A stretch of 64,000 bases of DNA from Cyclobacteriaceae bacterium. Its GTDB lineage: Bacteria > Bacteroidota > Bacteroidia > Cytophagales > Cyclobacteriaceae. Shown piece by piece: positions 52,143 to 62,243 of the stretch. Location of the stretch: contig JALHRJ010000022.1 of the NCBI GenBank assembly GCA_022841475.1, positions 1 through 64,000 on the forward strand, in the 5' to 3' direction. Positions within the stretch are counted from its first letter, which is position 1; every line of letters starts with the position of its first letter. A program made the position numbers and the translations under genes. The notes below the pieces were generated by a model. That model was not told the origin of the DNA. It searched no databases and was given only the letters and a program-made list of their open reading frames with translations.

Positions 52143-52970
52143 GTGTGGAAGGATTATGAGCAGGCTATCAACGAGGCCACCAACTACCTCCGCGACAAAA
52201 AGATTTCTCCAGACATTGCTGTGATCCTGGGCACGGGGTTGGGCAACGCTTTTATTGACAAGATCAAGGTAGTACAAACAATACCCTACAACCAGGTTCC
52301 GCATTTCCCGGTTTCAACGGTAGCAAGTCATAAAGGCCAATGGGTCTATGGTACTCTCAACAAGAAGAAAGTGTTGGTCATGCAGGGTCGCATTCATTAT
52401 TACGAAGGCTACTCCATGCAGCAGGTGTCGCTGGCAGTTCGGGTTATGAAAAGGCTGGGGGTAAAATATTTACTGATCTCAAACGCAGCGGGTAACCTTA
52501 ACGAAGGGTGGCAAAAGGGAGAATTGATGTTGCTGCAGGATCATATCAATCTGCAACCCGATAATCCCTTGCGGGGATCTAACCTGGCTCATGAAGGTCC
52601 GCGTTTTCCTGACATGAGCAGTCCTTATTCAAAACTGCTGAATGATAAGTTGATTGCAATAGCCTCTAAGCAAAAGGTCAAACTTCACCAAGGTGTATAT
52701 GCTGCGGTGATGGGCCCGAATCTGGAAACCCGTGCCGAGTATCGATACCTTCATACTATTGGAGCCGATGCCGTGGGAATGTCAACGGTGCCCGAAGTGC
52801 TGGTAGCCAATCATTGCGGTTTGCCTTGCTGTGCCGTATCTGTACTCACCAATGATGCCAACTATGATAAACCAAGAAGGGTTGAGTTGAAAGAAATAAT
52901 TGAAGTGGCTGGCCGTTCTGAAAAAAATCTGACCGAACTTTATAGTGAATTGATCAAACAATTAAAATAG
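52143..52970 (+). CDS. punA: Purine nucleoside phosphorylase (trimeric PNP family)
   Basis: Salvage enzyme that splits purine nucleosides with phosphate into base and (deoxy)ribose-1-phosphate. The 275 residues contain ILGTGLGN (about 28-35), the phosphate-site Ser/His in FPVSTVASHKG (about 55-65), VMQGRIHYYEGY (about 78-89), ISNAAGNLNEGW (about 113-124), VMGPNLETRAEYRYL (about 188-202) and the MSTVPEV motif (about 212-218). Start is GTG at 52143; there is no ATG nearby. Gap of 5 nt to the aldo/keto reductase gene. Confidence 0.93.
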   Translation: MWKDYEQAINEATNYLRDKKISPDIAVILGTGLGNAFIDKIKVVQTIPYNQVPHFPVSTVASHKGQWVYGTLNKKKVLVMQGRIHYYEGYSMQQVSLAVRVMKRLGVKYLLISNAAGNLNEGWQKGELMLLQDHINLQPDNPLRGSNLAHEGPRFPDMSSPYSKLLNDKLIAIASKQKVKLHQGVYAAVMGPNLETRAEYRYLHTIGADAVGMSTVPEVLVANHCGLPCCAVSVLTNDANYDKPRRVELKEIIEVAGRSEKNLTELYSELIKQLK

Positions 52971-52975
52971 CTGAT

Positions 52976-53848
52976 ATGGAACGTCTGGCAATTCACCCGC
53001 AAGGGCCCACCTTCTCGCGCATTGTATCCGGGGCGTGGCGTTGGCACACGGTTTCACAAGACACTGTTGCCAAACTAATTCATACCTCCCTGGATGAAGG
53101 CATCACCACCTTTGATCATGCTGATATTTATGGAGATCATGGCAATGAAGAAATTTTTGGAAATGTGCTGAGAAAAAATCTTGGCCTGCGAAGTAAGATG
53201 GAACTGGTATCAAAATGTGGCATTAAATTCAGTTCCTTAAAAAGACCGAAGACCTGGGTGAAGCATTATGATACTTCCAGTGAACACATCATTTGGTCCG
53301 TAGAGAATTCATTAAAAATGCTTGGTACAGATAGGCTCGAAGCGCTGCTCATTCATCGCCCTGATCCGTTGATGAATCCAACGGAAGTTGCAGAAGCGTT
53401 TAGTCAACTGAAACAAGATGGTAAAGTGTTGCACTTTGGAGTATCTAATTTCACACCAAGTCAGTTTGCGATGTTGCAATCGTTTTTATCTTTTCCATTG
53501 ATCACAAATCAGATTGAGATTTCACTTTCGCGGGTGGATCCCTTATTCAATGGCGATTTGGATTTGTTGATGCAACATAAAACTTCGGCCATGGCATGGT
53601 CGCCACTGAGTGGGGGCAAACTGAATGCCAACGACCGCGAGATGTTCAGTAAAGCTTCAAAGTACAACGCCTCGTATAGCCAGCTTTCACTTGCCTGGTT
53701 ATTACGCCATCCTTCTGTTATTTTCCCCGTTATTGGTACCACAAAACCCGAACGGATTACCGAAGGAGCTAAAGCTATCGACATCAAACTGGATCGGCAA
53801 GATTGGTTTGAAATGTTGCAGTGGGCAACGGGAAGAGAAGTAGCTTAA
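52976..53848 (+). CDS. Aldo/keto reductase (YdhF-like)
   Basis: 290 residues, NADPH-dependent TIM-barrel reductase. Catalytic tetrad is Asp in FDHADIYGDHG (Asp near 47, Tyr near 49-50), Lys in LVSKCGI (near 79) and His in LLIHRPDPL (near 123); the C-terminal cofactor motif IGTTKPERI is near 254-262. The substrate is not readable. Overlapping context with the nucleoside phosphorylase suggests one transcript. Confidence 0.9.
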   Translation: MERLAIHPQGPTFSRIVSGAWRWHTVSQDTVAKLIHTSLDEGITTFDHADIYGDHGNEEIFGNVLRKNLGLRSKMELVSKCGIKFSSLKRPKTWVKHYDTSSEHIIWSVENSLKMLGTDRLEALLIHRPDPLMNPTEVAEAFSQLKQDGKVLHFGVSNFTPSQFAMLQSFLSFPLITNQIEISLSRVDPLFNGDLDLLMQHKTSAMAWSPLSGGKLNANDREMFSKASKYNASYSQLSLAWLLRHPSVIFPVIGTTKPERITEGAKAIDIKLDRQDWFEMLQWATGREVA

Positions 53849-53935
53849 ATAAGTTTGTAAGTTTTTCTTTTTTCTTTTCATTGTGAAGAACAATCCTCCT
53901 CACAATTTTGTATTCCTTTGTATTAATCTCCCAAA

Positions 53936-56785
53936 ATGTCCAAATCCGCGACCGCTAAAAAAATCACCGACCTTTCCGGTCATGACTATATAGAAATTGT
54001 TGGCGCCCGCGAGCATAATCTAAAGAACATCAGTCTGAGTTTTCCGCGCAATAAACTGGTGGTAATTACTGGTATTAGCGGCAGCGGAAAATCCTCGCTC
54101 GCTTTTGACACCATTTATGCAGAGGGCCAGCGCAGATACATGGAAAGCTTTTCGGCTTATGCGAGGAGTTTTATCGGAAATCTTGAGCGTCCGGATGTAG
54201 ATAAGATCAATGGTCTCAGTCCGGTTATTTCTATTGAACAAAAGACTACTTCGCGAAATCCGCGATCCACGGTGGGCACCGTTACCGAGATTTATGATTT
54301 CCTGCGATTACTTTTTGCCCGGGCTGGTGAAGCGTTCTCTTACCTTTCGGGAGATAAAATGGTGCGCCAGCCAGAAGATCAGATTCTGGATGCCATCATC
54401 TCTAACTTGCATGGAAAGAAATTAACCTTGCTGGCTCCGGTGATTAAAGGGCGCAAAGGTCATTACCGGGAGTTGTTTGTTCAGATCCGTAAACAGGGGT
54501 ATTCGAAAGTACGTGTGGATGGTGAAGTGCTTGAGATCACCGCCAAAATGCAGGTGGATCGATTCAAAATCCATGACATTGAAATCGTAATTGATCGTAT
54601 CGTTCCGAACGAGAAAGACCGTCATCGCATCGCCCAGTCTATTGCCACGGCTATGAAAGAGGGAAAGGGCGTAGTAATGATCATGGACGAGGGAAATAAA
54701 GTCCATCACTTCTCTAAATTTTTGATGGATCCAAAAACTGGGTTATCATATGATGAGCCGGCACCCAATAATTTTTCGTTTAACTCTCCCTACGGGGCTT
54801 GTCCATCATGTACAGGGTTAGGCATTATAGAAGAGATCACGGAAGATTCAATCATTCCCGATAAAAAGTTAAGTATCAGTCGCGGTGGCATTTTGCCGTT
54901 GGGCGAATACCGTGATATCTGGATCTTCAAAAAAATCGAAGCCATCCTTAAGCGTTATAAATTCACGCTTACTACTCCCATTAAAGACATCCCGAAAGAT
55001 GCGCTCAAGGTATTATTATATGGTGATGATGAGCCCGTGGCAGTTGCCTCGGTAAAATATCCGGGCACGGAATGGAATACCAAGTTTGAAGGCATCATCA
55101 ATTTTTTACAGAAACAAAAAGACGAAGGTTCAGAAGCCATTCGCAAATGGGTGGAGGATTTTACGATCACGAAGGTGTGTCCGGAATGTGAAGGGGCACG
55201 ACTTAAGAAAGAATCGCTGCACTTTAAAATTGATAATAAGAATATAGCGCAACTGGCTGAACTCAATATCAATGCGTTGCAGAAATGGTTTGAGGGTTTA
55301 GAAAACCGATTGAATGATAAGCAACGACAGATTGCCATTGAAGTATTGAAAGAAATCCGTAAGCGCATTGGCTTTTTACTGGATGTTGGTTTGGATTACC
55401 TGCATCTCAATCGGCCCTTGCGCACGTTAAGTGGTGGCGAGGCACAGCGCATTCGCCTGGCAACCCAGATAGGAACGCAATTGGTTGGTGTGCTCTATAT
55501 ATTAGATGAACCGAGTATTGGTTTGCATGCACGCGACAATGCAAAATTGATCAAAGCCTTAAAAGACTTGCGCGATCTTGGCAACTCAGTAATTGTAGTA
55601 GAGCACGATAAAGAAATGATGCTTGAGTCAGATTATATTATTGATATTGGTCCGGGAGCTGGCAGGCATGGAGGCAATGTGGTTGCCGAAGGCGAACCTG
55701 AGGTCTTTTTGAAAAACAACAGCACTACGGCAAAGTACCTGAATGGTAAGATTGGTATTGAATATCTAAAAGAACGTAGAAAGGGAAGTGGCGAAAAATT
55801 GGTGTTGACCGGATCAACCGGAAACAACCTGAAAGATGTTGATCTTGAAATTCCATTAGGTTCGTTGATGTGCATCACCGGAGTATCGGGCAGCGGCAAA
55901 TCAACCTTGATTCATGATACTCTCTTCCCGATTTTAAATCAGCACTTTTTTAATTCACGTACGGAACCCCTTCCTTACAAAAAAATTGAAGGACTAAAAC
56001 TTATAGATAAGGTGATTGAAGTTGATCAGTCACCCATCGGGCGCACGCCACGTTCTAATCCAGCTACCTATACCGGAGTGTTTACCGACATCCGCGATTT
56101 ATTTTCACAGATGCCGGAGGCAAAGATTCGGGGTTACAAAACGGGCCGTTTCTCATTCAATGTAAAAGGCGGTCGTTGCGAGACGTGCGAAGGCGCGGGG
56201 TTGCGTTTGATTGAAATGGAATTTTTACCGGATGTGTATGTGCCATGCGAAACCTGCAAAGGCAAACGTTACAATCGCGAAACGCTTGAAGTTAGGTTTA
56301 AAGGAAAATCAATTTCGGATGTGTTGGATATGACGGTGGAGGAAGCCGTATCATTTTTTGAAAACCAGCCCCGCATACTTAGAAAGATTCAAACACTGAG
56401 TGAAGTCGGCTTAGGTTATATCTCGTTGGGCCAACATGCTACTACGTTATCCGGTGGCGAAGCACAACGCGTAAAACTTGCTACGGAACTTTCCAAGCGC
56501 GATACAGGCAAGACACTATATATATTAGATGAGCCTACCACGGGTTTGCATTTTCAGGACATCAGCCATTTGCTGGATGTGCTGCAGAAGCTGGTTGACA
56601 AAGGCAATACCGTGCTGGTGATTGAACACAATATGGATGTGATCAAGTCAGCCGATTTTATTGTTGATCTTGGGCCCGAAGGTGGTGCCGGTGGAGGCCG
56701 CATAATAGCCAAAGGAACACCCGAGCAGGTTGCGAAGAACCCGGCTAGTTATACAGGAAAATTCTTAAAGCCTGAATTACACTAA
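53936..56785 (+). CDS. uvrA: Excinuclease ABC subunit A
   Basis: Damage-recognition ATPase of nucleotide excision repair, 949 residues. The two ABC halves have Walker [10 protein letters not shown] (about 45-53) and GVSGSGKST (about 647-655), signature [12 protein letters not shown] (about 498-509) and [12 protein letters not shown] (about 838-849), and Walker B-type [10 protein letters not shown] and [10 protein letters not shown]. Zinc-finger Cys pairs occur in CPSCTGLG (about 285-292) with CPECEGAR, and in CETCEGAG with CETCKGKR (about 746-775). Full length, single gene. Confidence 0.97.
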   Translation: MSKSATAKKITDLSGHDYIEIVGAREHNLKNISLSFPRNKLVVITGISGSGKSSLAFDTIYAEGQRRYMESFSAYARSFIGNLERPDVDKINGLSPVISIEQKTTSRNPRSTVGTVTEIYDFLRLLFARAGEAFSYLSGDKMVRQPEDQILDAIISNLHGKKLTLLAPVIKGRKGHYRELFVQIRKQGYSKVRVDGEVLEITAKMQVDRFKIHDIEIVIDRIVPNEKDRHRIAQSIATAMKEGKGVVMIMDEGNKVHHFSKFLMDPKTGLSYDEPAPNNFSFNSPYGACPSCTGLGIIEEITEDSIIPDKKLSISRGGILPLGEYRDIWIFKKIEAILKRYKFTLTTPIKDIPKDALKVLLYGDDEPVAVASVKYPGTEWNTKFEGIINFLQKQKDEGSEAIRKWVEDFTITKVCPECEGARLKKESLHFKIDNKNIAQLAELNINALQKWFEGLENRLNDKQRQIAIEVLKEIRKRIGFLLDVGLDYLHLNRPLRTLSGGEAQRIRLATQIGTQLVGVLYILDEPSIGLHARDNAKLIKALKDLRDLGNSVIVVEHDKEMMLESDYIIDIGPGAGRHGGNVVAEGEPEVFLKNNSTTAKYLNGKIGIEYLKERRKGSGEKLVLTGSTGNNLKDVDLEIPLGSLMCITGVSGSGKSTLIHDTLFPILNQHFFNSRTEPLPYKKIEGLKLIDKVIEVDQSPIGRTPRSNPATYTGVFTDIRDLFSQMPEAKIRGYKTGRFSFNVKGGRCETCEGAGLRLIEMEFLPDVYVPCETCKGKRYNRETLEVRFKGKSISDVLDMTVEEAVSFFENQPRILRKIQTLSEVGLGYISLGQHATTLSGGEAQRVKLATELSKRDTGKTLYILDEPTTGLHFQDISHLLDVLQKLVDKGNTVLVIEHNMDVIKSADFIVDLGPEGGAGGGRIIAKGTPEQVAKNPASYTGKFLKPELH

Positions 56786-56858
56786 AGCGTACGCATGCTC
56801 TTTTGAGCCTGTTTATCCCGTTCGTGTAAGAAGAAAAACGATCCGTTTTTTGATTTGC

Positions 56859-56866
56859 TAACTTTG
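56859..56866 (+). promoter_or_regulatory. -7 element upstream of LytS-type kinase gene
   Basis: TAACTTTG matches TAnnTTTG and lies only 9 nt before the ATG at 56876, so the transcript would start at or just before the start codon (short-leader or leaderless). This also shows that the frame upstream to 56855 is not coding. Confidence 0.6.
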
Positions 56867-56875
56867 CCTGCTCGT

Positions 56876-57916
56876 ATGGTGAACAAGACACGGTTATATT
56901 GGTCGATGCAGATAGGTGGTTGGATGCTCTATGCGGCTGTCCAGATTGTTGCTGCGCTTGCCTCGGTAAACGGGGCCATTAGTAATCAACGAATAATTTT
57001 TCTTTTCTACGAAGCATTCTTCTGTTTTTTGCTTACCCATGGATTTCGTTCTTACATGAATGACAACCGGTGGCTTGCCATGATTATGCCCCGCCTTATT
57101 CCACGTGTAATTGCCACTGTCTTGTTGCTTGGGGTGATCATGTATTTTCTCCGGATTCCGGTTTCAATACCTCTGGGCCTTTACAACTGGAACGTTGCTC
57201 TCGATCCATCCAATATTTTGGGCCAATCTCTATACTATGCTATCCTCTTTTTCCTCTGGTCGGTCTTTTACTTTATGTACAATTACTTCGAGCGATATAA
57301 TAAGTCGTTAAAATTGGAGGCTTCGGTAAAAGAGATAGAGCTGAGCAATCTTAAATCTCAATTGAACCCACATTTTATTTTTAATGCACTTAATAGCATT
57401 CGCGCCCTGGTCGATGAAAATCCTGAAAAATCCAAGCAGGCGATTAATCAACTCTCAAACATTCTTAGAAACTCCTTGACCACAGAAAAAAAGGGGTTAA
57501 CTAAATTTGGCGATGAGTTAAAAGTAGTGCGTGATTACCTGGGCCTGGAAAGCATCCGATTTGAAGAGCGCCTGAAAACAGAGTTTGACATCGACCCGGC
57601 TTCAAAAAATTTTCTTGTTCCCCCGCTCATGATCCAAACGCTGGTTGAAAACGGAGTGAAACATGGCATCTCCAAATTAACAGAAGGCGGCCTGATACAG
57701 GTAAAAACAAAAGTTGAAAACAATAAACTCAATATCCGCATCCGCAATAGCGGTCATTATCATATAAATGGCCATAAGCGCAGGGGTGGGCTTGGCCTGG
57801 TGAATACCTCGCAGCGATTGAAATTATTGTATGGCAATGAGGCTCACTTCGCAATTAGCAACGAAAACGATAGTTTTGTACTTACAGAAATAATAATTCC
57901 ACATTTACATTCATGA
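56876..57916 (+). CDS. LytS/YehU-type membrane histidine kinase
   Basis: 346 residues. Four transmembrane helices (about 8-145), a linker helix, then the His_kinase domain with LKSQLNPHFIFNALNSIRAL (His near 168). The HATPase-like part has PPLMIQTLVENGVKHG (N box) and RGGLGLVNTSQRL. ATG at 56876 was chosen over a TTG at 56855 because the promoter element lies between them. Its stop codon overlaps the regulator start (ATGA, 4 nt). Confidence 0.93.
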   Translation: MVNKTRLYWSMQIGGWMLYAAVQIVAALASVNGAISNQRIIFLFYEAFFCFLLTHGFRSYMNDNRWLAMIMPRLIPRVIATVLLLGVIMYFLRIPVSIPLGLYNWNVALDPSNILGQSLYYAILFFLWSVFYFMYNYFERYNKSLKLEASVKEIELSNLKSQLNPHFIFNALNSIRALVDENPEKSKQAINQLSNILRNSLTTEKKGLTKFGDELKVVRDYLGLESIRFEERLKTEFDIDPASKNFLVPPLMIQTLVENGVKHGISKLTEGGLIQVKTKVENNKLNIRIRNSGHYHINGHKRRGGLGLVNTSQRLKLLYGNEAHFAISNENDSFVLTEIIIPHLHS

Positions 57917-58629
57917 GAGCATTAATAATAGATGACGAGCGCCTGGCGCGCAAAGAGTTGGTGAAGTTGCTGGAGGAACATCCTTCCATTGAAATTGTGG
58001 GCGAGGCAATGAATGCCGATGAGGCAGAGCAGATGATTAATGAGCTTAATCCTGATCTGTTGTTTTTAGATATTCAAATGCCGGGTCGCACGGGTTTTCA
58101 ATTACTAGAATCCCTGGAGTCAGTTCCGCTGGTTGTGTTTACAACAGCCTATGATGAATTCGCATTAAAGGCATTTGAAGTCAATGCCTTGGATTATCTA
58201 CTAAAACCAATCCAGGCTGAACGGCTTGGCGAAGCTATCCATAAGATTATGGAGAAAGAGCGCGCCAAAGCAGGTCGTGGTGCTGGCAAGAAGTTGGGAT
58301 TGGAAGATCAGGTGTTTGTAAAAGACGGTGAGCGCTGTTGGTTTGTGAGCCTTGCCAACATTCGGTTTTTTGAATCGGATGGCAACTATATCAAAGTGTA
58401 TTTCGAGACTAACCGCCCCATGATTCACAAATCATTGAACGCACTGGACGATCGCCTGGATGAGCGGGCATTTTTCAGAGCCAGTCGCAAGCATATCATC
58501 AACCTGAGTTGGGTGGAAAGTATTGAGCCTTGGTTTAATGGTGGTCTGATGGTAAAACTACGCGGAGGTGATAAGGTGGAGGTAAGTCGCAGGCAAGCTG
58601 CGAAGTTTAAGGATATGATGAGTTTGTAG
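57913..58629 (+). CDS. LytTR-family response regulator
   Basis: 238 residues: receiver with Asp in LLFLDIQMPGRTG (about 51-63) and Lys in LLKPIQAERL (about 104-113), linker with Lys/Gly, then a LytTR domain (about 135-235) with IRFFESDGNYIKVYFE and FFRASRKHIINLSWV. Coupled to the kinase upstream. Confidence 0.95.
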   Translation: MRALIIDDERLARKELVKLLEEHPSIEIVGEAMNADEAEQMINELNPDLLFLDIQMPGRTGFQLLESLESVPLVVFTTAYDEFALKAFEVNALDYLLKPIQAERLGEAIHKIMEKERAKAGRGAGKKLGLEDQVFVKDGERCWFVSLANIRFFESDGNYIKVYFETNRPMIHKSLNALDDRLDERAFFRASRKHIINLSWVESIEPWFNGGLMVKLRGGDKVEVSRRQAAKFKDMMSL

Positions 58630-58631
58630 TT

Positions 58632-58997
58632 CTATTTTAGAACCAACTCAATCAATTCTTTTTCTACATTCCAGTCGCGGCCTAACTTGAACATAGCCGT
58701 GGCTTCCATTTCGGTGACGTAACCCTTTACATTGTTGGATTGCCAGACCATATTAATAAGGTCAACACGTTTGTTCTTTGGGTAATCGCCAATAATGTGA
58801 TTTAGAAATTCGCGAGTCCTGTCAAAAGCGGTAATGTAATCCTGTGATACAAAATCCAGAGCCCAGTTTAGTTCTTCTTTGGCATCCAGTTCTGTTGAAA
58901 TCTGTTCCAGATCTTTTTTCTCAACGTCATCCAGTCCATGATAATGATAGATTACCGATTTCAATAATAGATACACTCTTTTTTCTTCTACCGTCAT
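58632..58997 (-). CDS. TerB-like helical protein of unknown function
   Basis: 121 residues, all-helical, no signal peptide. Acidic residues and the pattern EEKRVYLLLKSVIYHYHGLDDVEKK...LINMVWQSNNVKGYVTEMEA fit the TerB/tellurite-resistance fold, which often binds metal in its acidic pocket; the fold call is moderate. The stop is 2 nt from the convergent LytTR stop, and 30 nt from the hemW stop site behind it. Confidence 0.6.
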   Translation of the reverse strand: MTVEEKRVYLLLKSVIYHYHGLDDVEKKDLEQISTELDAKEELNWALDFVSQDYITAFDRTREFLNHIIGDYPKNKRVDLINMVWQSNNVKGYVTEMEATAMFKLGRDWNVEKELIELVLK

Positions 58998-59027
58998 GGC
59001 CCTGTTAAAATAATAAATTCCTGAACA

Positions 59028-60167
59028 TCATTGCGAGTTTCCCGAAACAAAAAGATCCGAAGAAATTTTATCTGCCAAAAGTTTTCCGGCTGTTGTTAGA
59101 ATTATGTTTTTTTCGATGAGCCGAATTAGATTGGCTTCCTTCAATTGATTCAAGTAGGATTCATTCATTTTTAATACATCATAATCGTACTGAGTGACCA
59201 GGTAAGTCAAACTGCAACCCCAGTCGGTACGTAGAGAAGTAAAGATATATTCGTTGATCTTGTTTTCTCGTGTAAGCACCTCCCGTTCAAAAGATATTTT
59301 CCCATCGCCCAAAGCCTTCATATAGGCATGATTATTACTAATGTTAAACTGCCGACTTTCTCCGTCATAGGAATGAGCACTCGGCCCTACACCCAGATAT
59401 TTTTTTTGCAGCCAATAACTTGTGTTGTGTTTAGACTCGAATCCCGGAAGGCAATAGTTTGAGATTTCGTAGTGCTGGTAACCACACTCTTGTAACGTAT
59501 TCATCACTAACTCAAATTGTAAGGCCGATAAACCCTCTTCCATGGCCGTCAGTTTACCGTGACTGGCCCAACGGCCGAAAACAGTTTTTTCTTCTACCGT
59601 AAGGGAGTAGGCTGAAATATGTTCTGGTTTCAATGCCATGGCCATCGCCAGATTTTTTTTCAGCAATGCATCATCCTGCCCCGGAATGGAGTAAATCAAA
59701 TCGATGCTAATGTTGGAGATGCCTGCCTTGCGCGCGTTCGCTACACACTGTAATGCATCCTGAGCGGTATGGGCACGGTTAAGAAAACGAAGAATTTGTT
59801 CATCGAAAGATTGAATGCCAATGCTTAATCGGTTAACACCTATTGCAACAAGTTCCTGTAATTTCTCGGGAGTCAGATCGTCTGGGTTGGCTTCGAGTGT
59901 TGTCTCAGGATTATCCTTTACTTTATAATGTTTATGAATTGTATTGAAAAGGATTTCAAGGTCGATAGCTGATAGCAGGGACGGAGTGCCCCCACCCAGG
60001 TAAATGGTTTCTAACGGCTCGCTTTTCAAATAATCTTTTTGGATTACTAACTCTTGTGCGATATGGTTTACCAATTCTGATTTTTGACTTTGATTGGTGG
60101 AGAAATGAAAGTCGCAGTAGTAACAAGCCTGCTTGCAAAAGGGAATGTGAATGTAGAGGCCTGCCAT
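59028..60167 (-). CDS. hemW: Radical SAM haem chaperone HemW
   Basis: 379 residues, radical SAM protein of the coproporphyrinogen-oxidase-like family. The [4Fe-4S] motif CxxxCxxC is CKQACYYC (residues 11-18), followed by GGGTPSLL (about 61-68), FDEQILRFLNRAH and the C-terminal HemW domain. The Cys next to the motif seen in true HemN (CxxxCxxCxC) is absent (CDF follows), which favours HemW over HemN. ATG at 60167 was chosen; an in-frame TTG at 60176 lies inside a promoter element. Confidence 0.9.
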   Translation of the reverse strand: MAGLYIHIPFCKQACYYCDFHFSTNQSQKSELVNHIAQELVIQKDYLKSEPLETIYLGGGTPSLLSAIDLEILFNTIHKHYKVKDNPETTLEANPDDLTPEKLQELVAIGVNRLSIGIQSFDEQILRFLNRAHTAQDALQCVANARKAGISNISIDLIYSIPGQDDALLKKNLAMAMALKPEHISAYSLTVEEKTVFGRWASHGKLTAMEEGLSALQFELVMNTLQECGYQHYEISNYCLPGFESKHNTSYWLQKKYLGVGPSAHSYDGESRQFNISNNHAYMKALGDGKISFEREVLTRENKINEYIFTSLRTDWGCSLTYLVTQYDYDVLKMNESYLNQLKEANLIRLIEKNIILTTAGKLLADKISSDLFVSGNSQ

Positions 60168-60173
60168 GCGACT

Positions 60174-60181
60174 CAAAGATA
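60174..60181 (-). promoter_or_regulatory. -7 element of hemW
   Basis: Minus-strand TATCTTTG, 6 nt before the hemW ATG at 60167, which implies a transcript with almost no leader. No clear -33 element. Confidence 0.5.
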
Positions 60182-60227
60182 GATGGAATAAGACAAAAGT
60201 GAATTTCCTTTACCCACACTAATCCGA

Positions 60228-60235
60228 TACTTTTG
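60228..60235 (+). promoter_or_regulatory. -7 element of DUF4271 gene
   Basis: TACTTTTG, 15 nt before the ATG at 60251, divergent from the hemW element 46 nt away. Confidence 0.5.
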
Positions 60236-60250
60236 TTTTTAGATTTTTAC

Positions 60251-61330
60251 ATGAAGAATTTTCTCATACTCCTTATTGCCTTGGTGGGATCGCTCACAGC
60301 GTTAACCCAAACACTTCCCAAGGTCTACAACCTTCGGCAAGATTGGAAAGTGCAAGAGAAGGAAACCATGGTCCCCTATAAAGACCAGAAACGCAACACA
60401 ATTCATTTCACCTTAGATAAAAAAGCAACGGGTGGCAAACTTTTGTTTTACGACCGATCAGAATATTCAATCTTTATTAATGGTAAATTGGTCGCCCGCG
60501 CTCAAGATAGCCTTCATCTTAAGGTAGATAGCCTCTGGGCCCGATACCAGGGTAAAGTATCCTTTAGTATCCATCAAAAAAGGCCAGTCTATTCTCTTCA
60601 AACTCTTTTGATGATGCCTGTTGCAAATTCAGATTTAGACAACCCGCTTCGTCAGGGAAGTTATTTTAAGGACTTTGTTATTCTGGCCTCATTCATATTA
60701 TTGACGGCCTTGGTGATTCTATTTCGGGTCAATTCGCGGCTTACCTTCGATTATTTAAATGTTGTTAAATTATTTTCAATTCAAGAGCGGGATGAAGCCA
60801 TTGTTGCGAGCCGGATCGGTTCGAGCGTGAACTTGTTTTTCTTCGCACTAATAAGTTTTTTGTTGGGTCTTTTATTGTTGATAATCTTTCAAGCCGTCCC
60901 CGAAAGAGTCAGGCTAGCCGGGGAGTTCACGCATCAATCCACGAGTGAGGTTTTTCTGATCTGGCTTTTGTTGTCGTCCTTCATCTTTATTATTCTCATT
61001 ATCAAGTTGATTTTGATTGTTAGTTTTTCCCTTCTCTTTGGGCTGCGCGATACAGTCCGTTTTCAGTTCTTTAATTTCATCCGGCTGCTTTTTGTTACAA
61101 CCATCCTCATGGGCAGTGTTGCCCTTGTCTATTTTATTGTGCAAACACAACGCTCAGGCTATTATTATCATTTGCTCACAGTAGGCTGTGTATTGGTGAT
61201 TATGGGAACCATATTGTTGTTTATGAAATTATTGGCCCGAACGTCCTTCCCTATTTTTCATTTATTTTCCTACCTTTGCGCAACTGAAGTCATCCCGTTA
61301 ATGATTTTAGCTAAAGTGATTTTATTTTAA
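60251..61330 (+). CDS. DUF4271 membrane protein of the gliding/T9SS neighbourhood
   Basis: 359 residues. Signal-peptide-like N-terminus (about 1-19), a periplasmic region of about 120 residues (about 20-140), then seven or so transmembrane helices (about 145-355). This fits DUF4271, a family that sits next to hemD and porP/gldK genes in many Bacteroidota. Function not known. Its start at 60251 follows a promoter element. The next gene, hemD, begins 22 nt after its stop. Confidence 0.82.
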   Translation: MKNFLILLIALVGSLTALTQTLPKVYNLRQDWKVQEKETMVPYKDQKRNTIHFTLDKKATGGKLLFYDRSEYSIFINGKLVARAQDSLHLKVDSLWARYQGKVSFSIHQKRPVYSLQTLLMMPVANSDLDNPLRQGSYFKDFVILASFILLTALVILFRVNSRLTFDYLNVVKLFSIQERDEAIVASRIGSSVNLFFFALISFLLGLLLLIIFQAVPERVRLAGEFTHQSTSEVFLIWLLLSSFIFIILIIKLILIVSFSLLFGLRDTVRFQFFNFIRLLFVTTILMGSVALVYFIVQTQRSGYYYHLLTVGCVLVIMGTILLFMKLLARTSFPIFHLFSYLCATEVIPLMILAKVILF

Positions 61331-61352
61331 GCCGAACCCGATACGTGTTGAT

Positions 61353-62129
61353 ATGATAGAAACTGTTACGGACAGAATGCGAAAAGTAAAAAGCATTCTG
61401 GTTACTCAAGAGGCTCCTACCGATGCAAATTCACCCTACCTTAAACTTGCTGAGAAATATAATCTCAAAATTGATTTTCGTCCCTTTATTCAAGTAGAGG
61501 CGGTTCCCATTAAAGAGTTTCGAAAACAAAAGGTAGAAATCCCTCAGCACACTGCAGTAATTTTCACGAGTCGTCATGCTGTGGATCACTTCTTTCAGAT
61601 CTGCCTCGAATTAAAGTTGGAGATGCCTCCGGAGATGAAATACTTCTGCATTTCTGACCAAACATCAAATTACCTTCAGAAATATATAGTTATCCGTAAG
61701 CGGAAAATTTTTTCAGGGTTAAAAGACACAAAAGATTTGTTGGAGATAATAAAGAAGCACAAAAACGAGAAGTTCCTTTTCCCCTGTTCAGACATTCGCA
61801 AGAATGATATTCCTGAATTTCTTACCGACAATGGATACCATTTTACGGAAGCCATCATGTACCATACGGTAGCTGCCAACTTGAATGATCTTAAAAATGT
61901 TTACTATGATATTCTGGCATTCTTTAGTCCATCGGGGATAAATTCATTACTGGTCAACTTTCCTGAATTCAAACAAAATAACACCCGGATAGCAGCCTTT
62001 GGCCCAACTACCGCTAGAGCCGTTAAAGATGCCAGTTTGATTTTAGACATTGAAGCACCTTTGCCAAATGCCCCTTCGATGACCGGAGCGCTGGAACTTT
62101 ATATTAAGGCAGCTAACGGAATCAAATAA
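61353..62129 (+). CDS. hemD: Uroporphyrinogen-III synthase
   Basis: 258 residues. HemD cyclises hydroxymethylbilane to uroporphyrinogen III in haem synthesis. Family features: the N-terminal strand KSILVTQEAP (about 13-22), FIQVEAVPI (about 47-55), VIFTSRHAVDHFF (about 69-81), FSPSGINSLL (about 189-198), AAFGPTTARAVKD (about 210-222) and a C-terminal domain with MTGAL. Identity is low, as usual for this family, and the Bacteroidota form is shorter of conserved motifs. An ATG at 61377 could be the true start. Confidence 0.83.
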   Translation: MIETVTDRMRKVKSILVTQEAPTDANSPYLKLAEKYNLKIDFRPFIQVEAVPIKEFRKQKVEIPQHTAVIFTSRHAVDHFFQICLELKLEMPPEMKYFCISDQTSNYLQKYIVIRKRKIFSGLKDTKDLLEIIKKHKNEKFLFPCSDIRKNDIPEFLTDNGYHFTEAIMYHTVAANLNDLKNVYYDILAFFSPSGINSLLVNFPEFKQNNTRIAAFGPTTARAVKDASLILDIEAPLPNAPSMTGALELYIKAANGIK

Positions 62130-62190
62130 CTATTTAAGGCTTACGTTTTTAACAAGACTCTTATTTTATTACACTTTAATTACATTCTGA

Positions 62191-62222
62191 TTGAAAGTGT
62201 GAGAAGAATTCATTTATCTTTA
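62191..62222 (+). promoter_or_regulatory. Promoter of PorP/SprF-family gene
   Basis: TTG (62191-62193), 21-nt spacer, TATCTTTA (62215-62222), close to the consensus TAnnTTTG, 21 nt before the GTG start at 62244. Confidence 0.55.
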
Positions 62223-62243
62223 AGACCTGTTCAATAAGAAACT

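Noticed and set aside
54955..55368. Minus-strand 137-residue frame inside uvrA
   Set aside because: Antisense to a fully conserved gene; no independent evidence.
59028..60167. Oxygen-independent coproporphyrinogen oxidase HemN
   Set aside because: The extra Cys after the CxxxCxxC motif is missing and the length is about 380 instead of about 450, which fits HemW.
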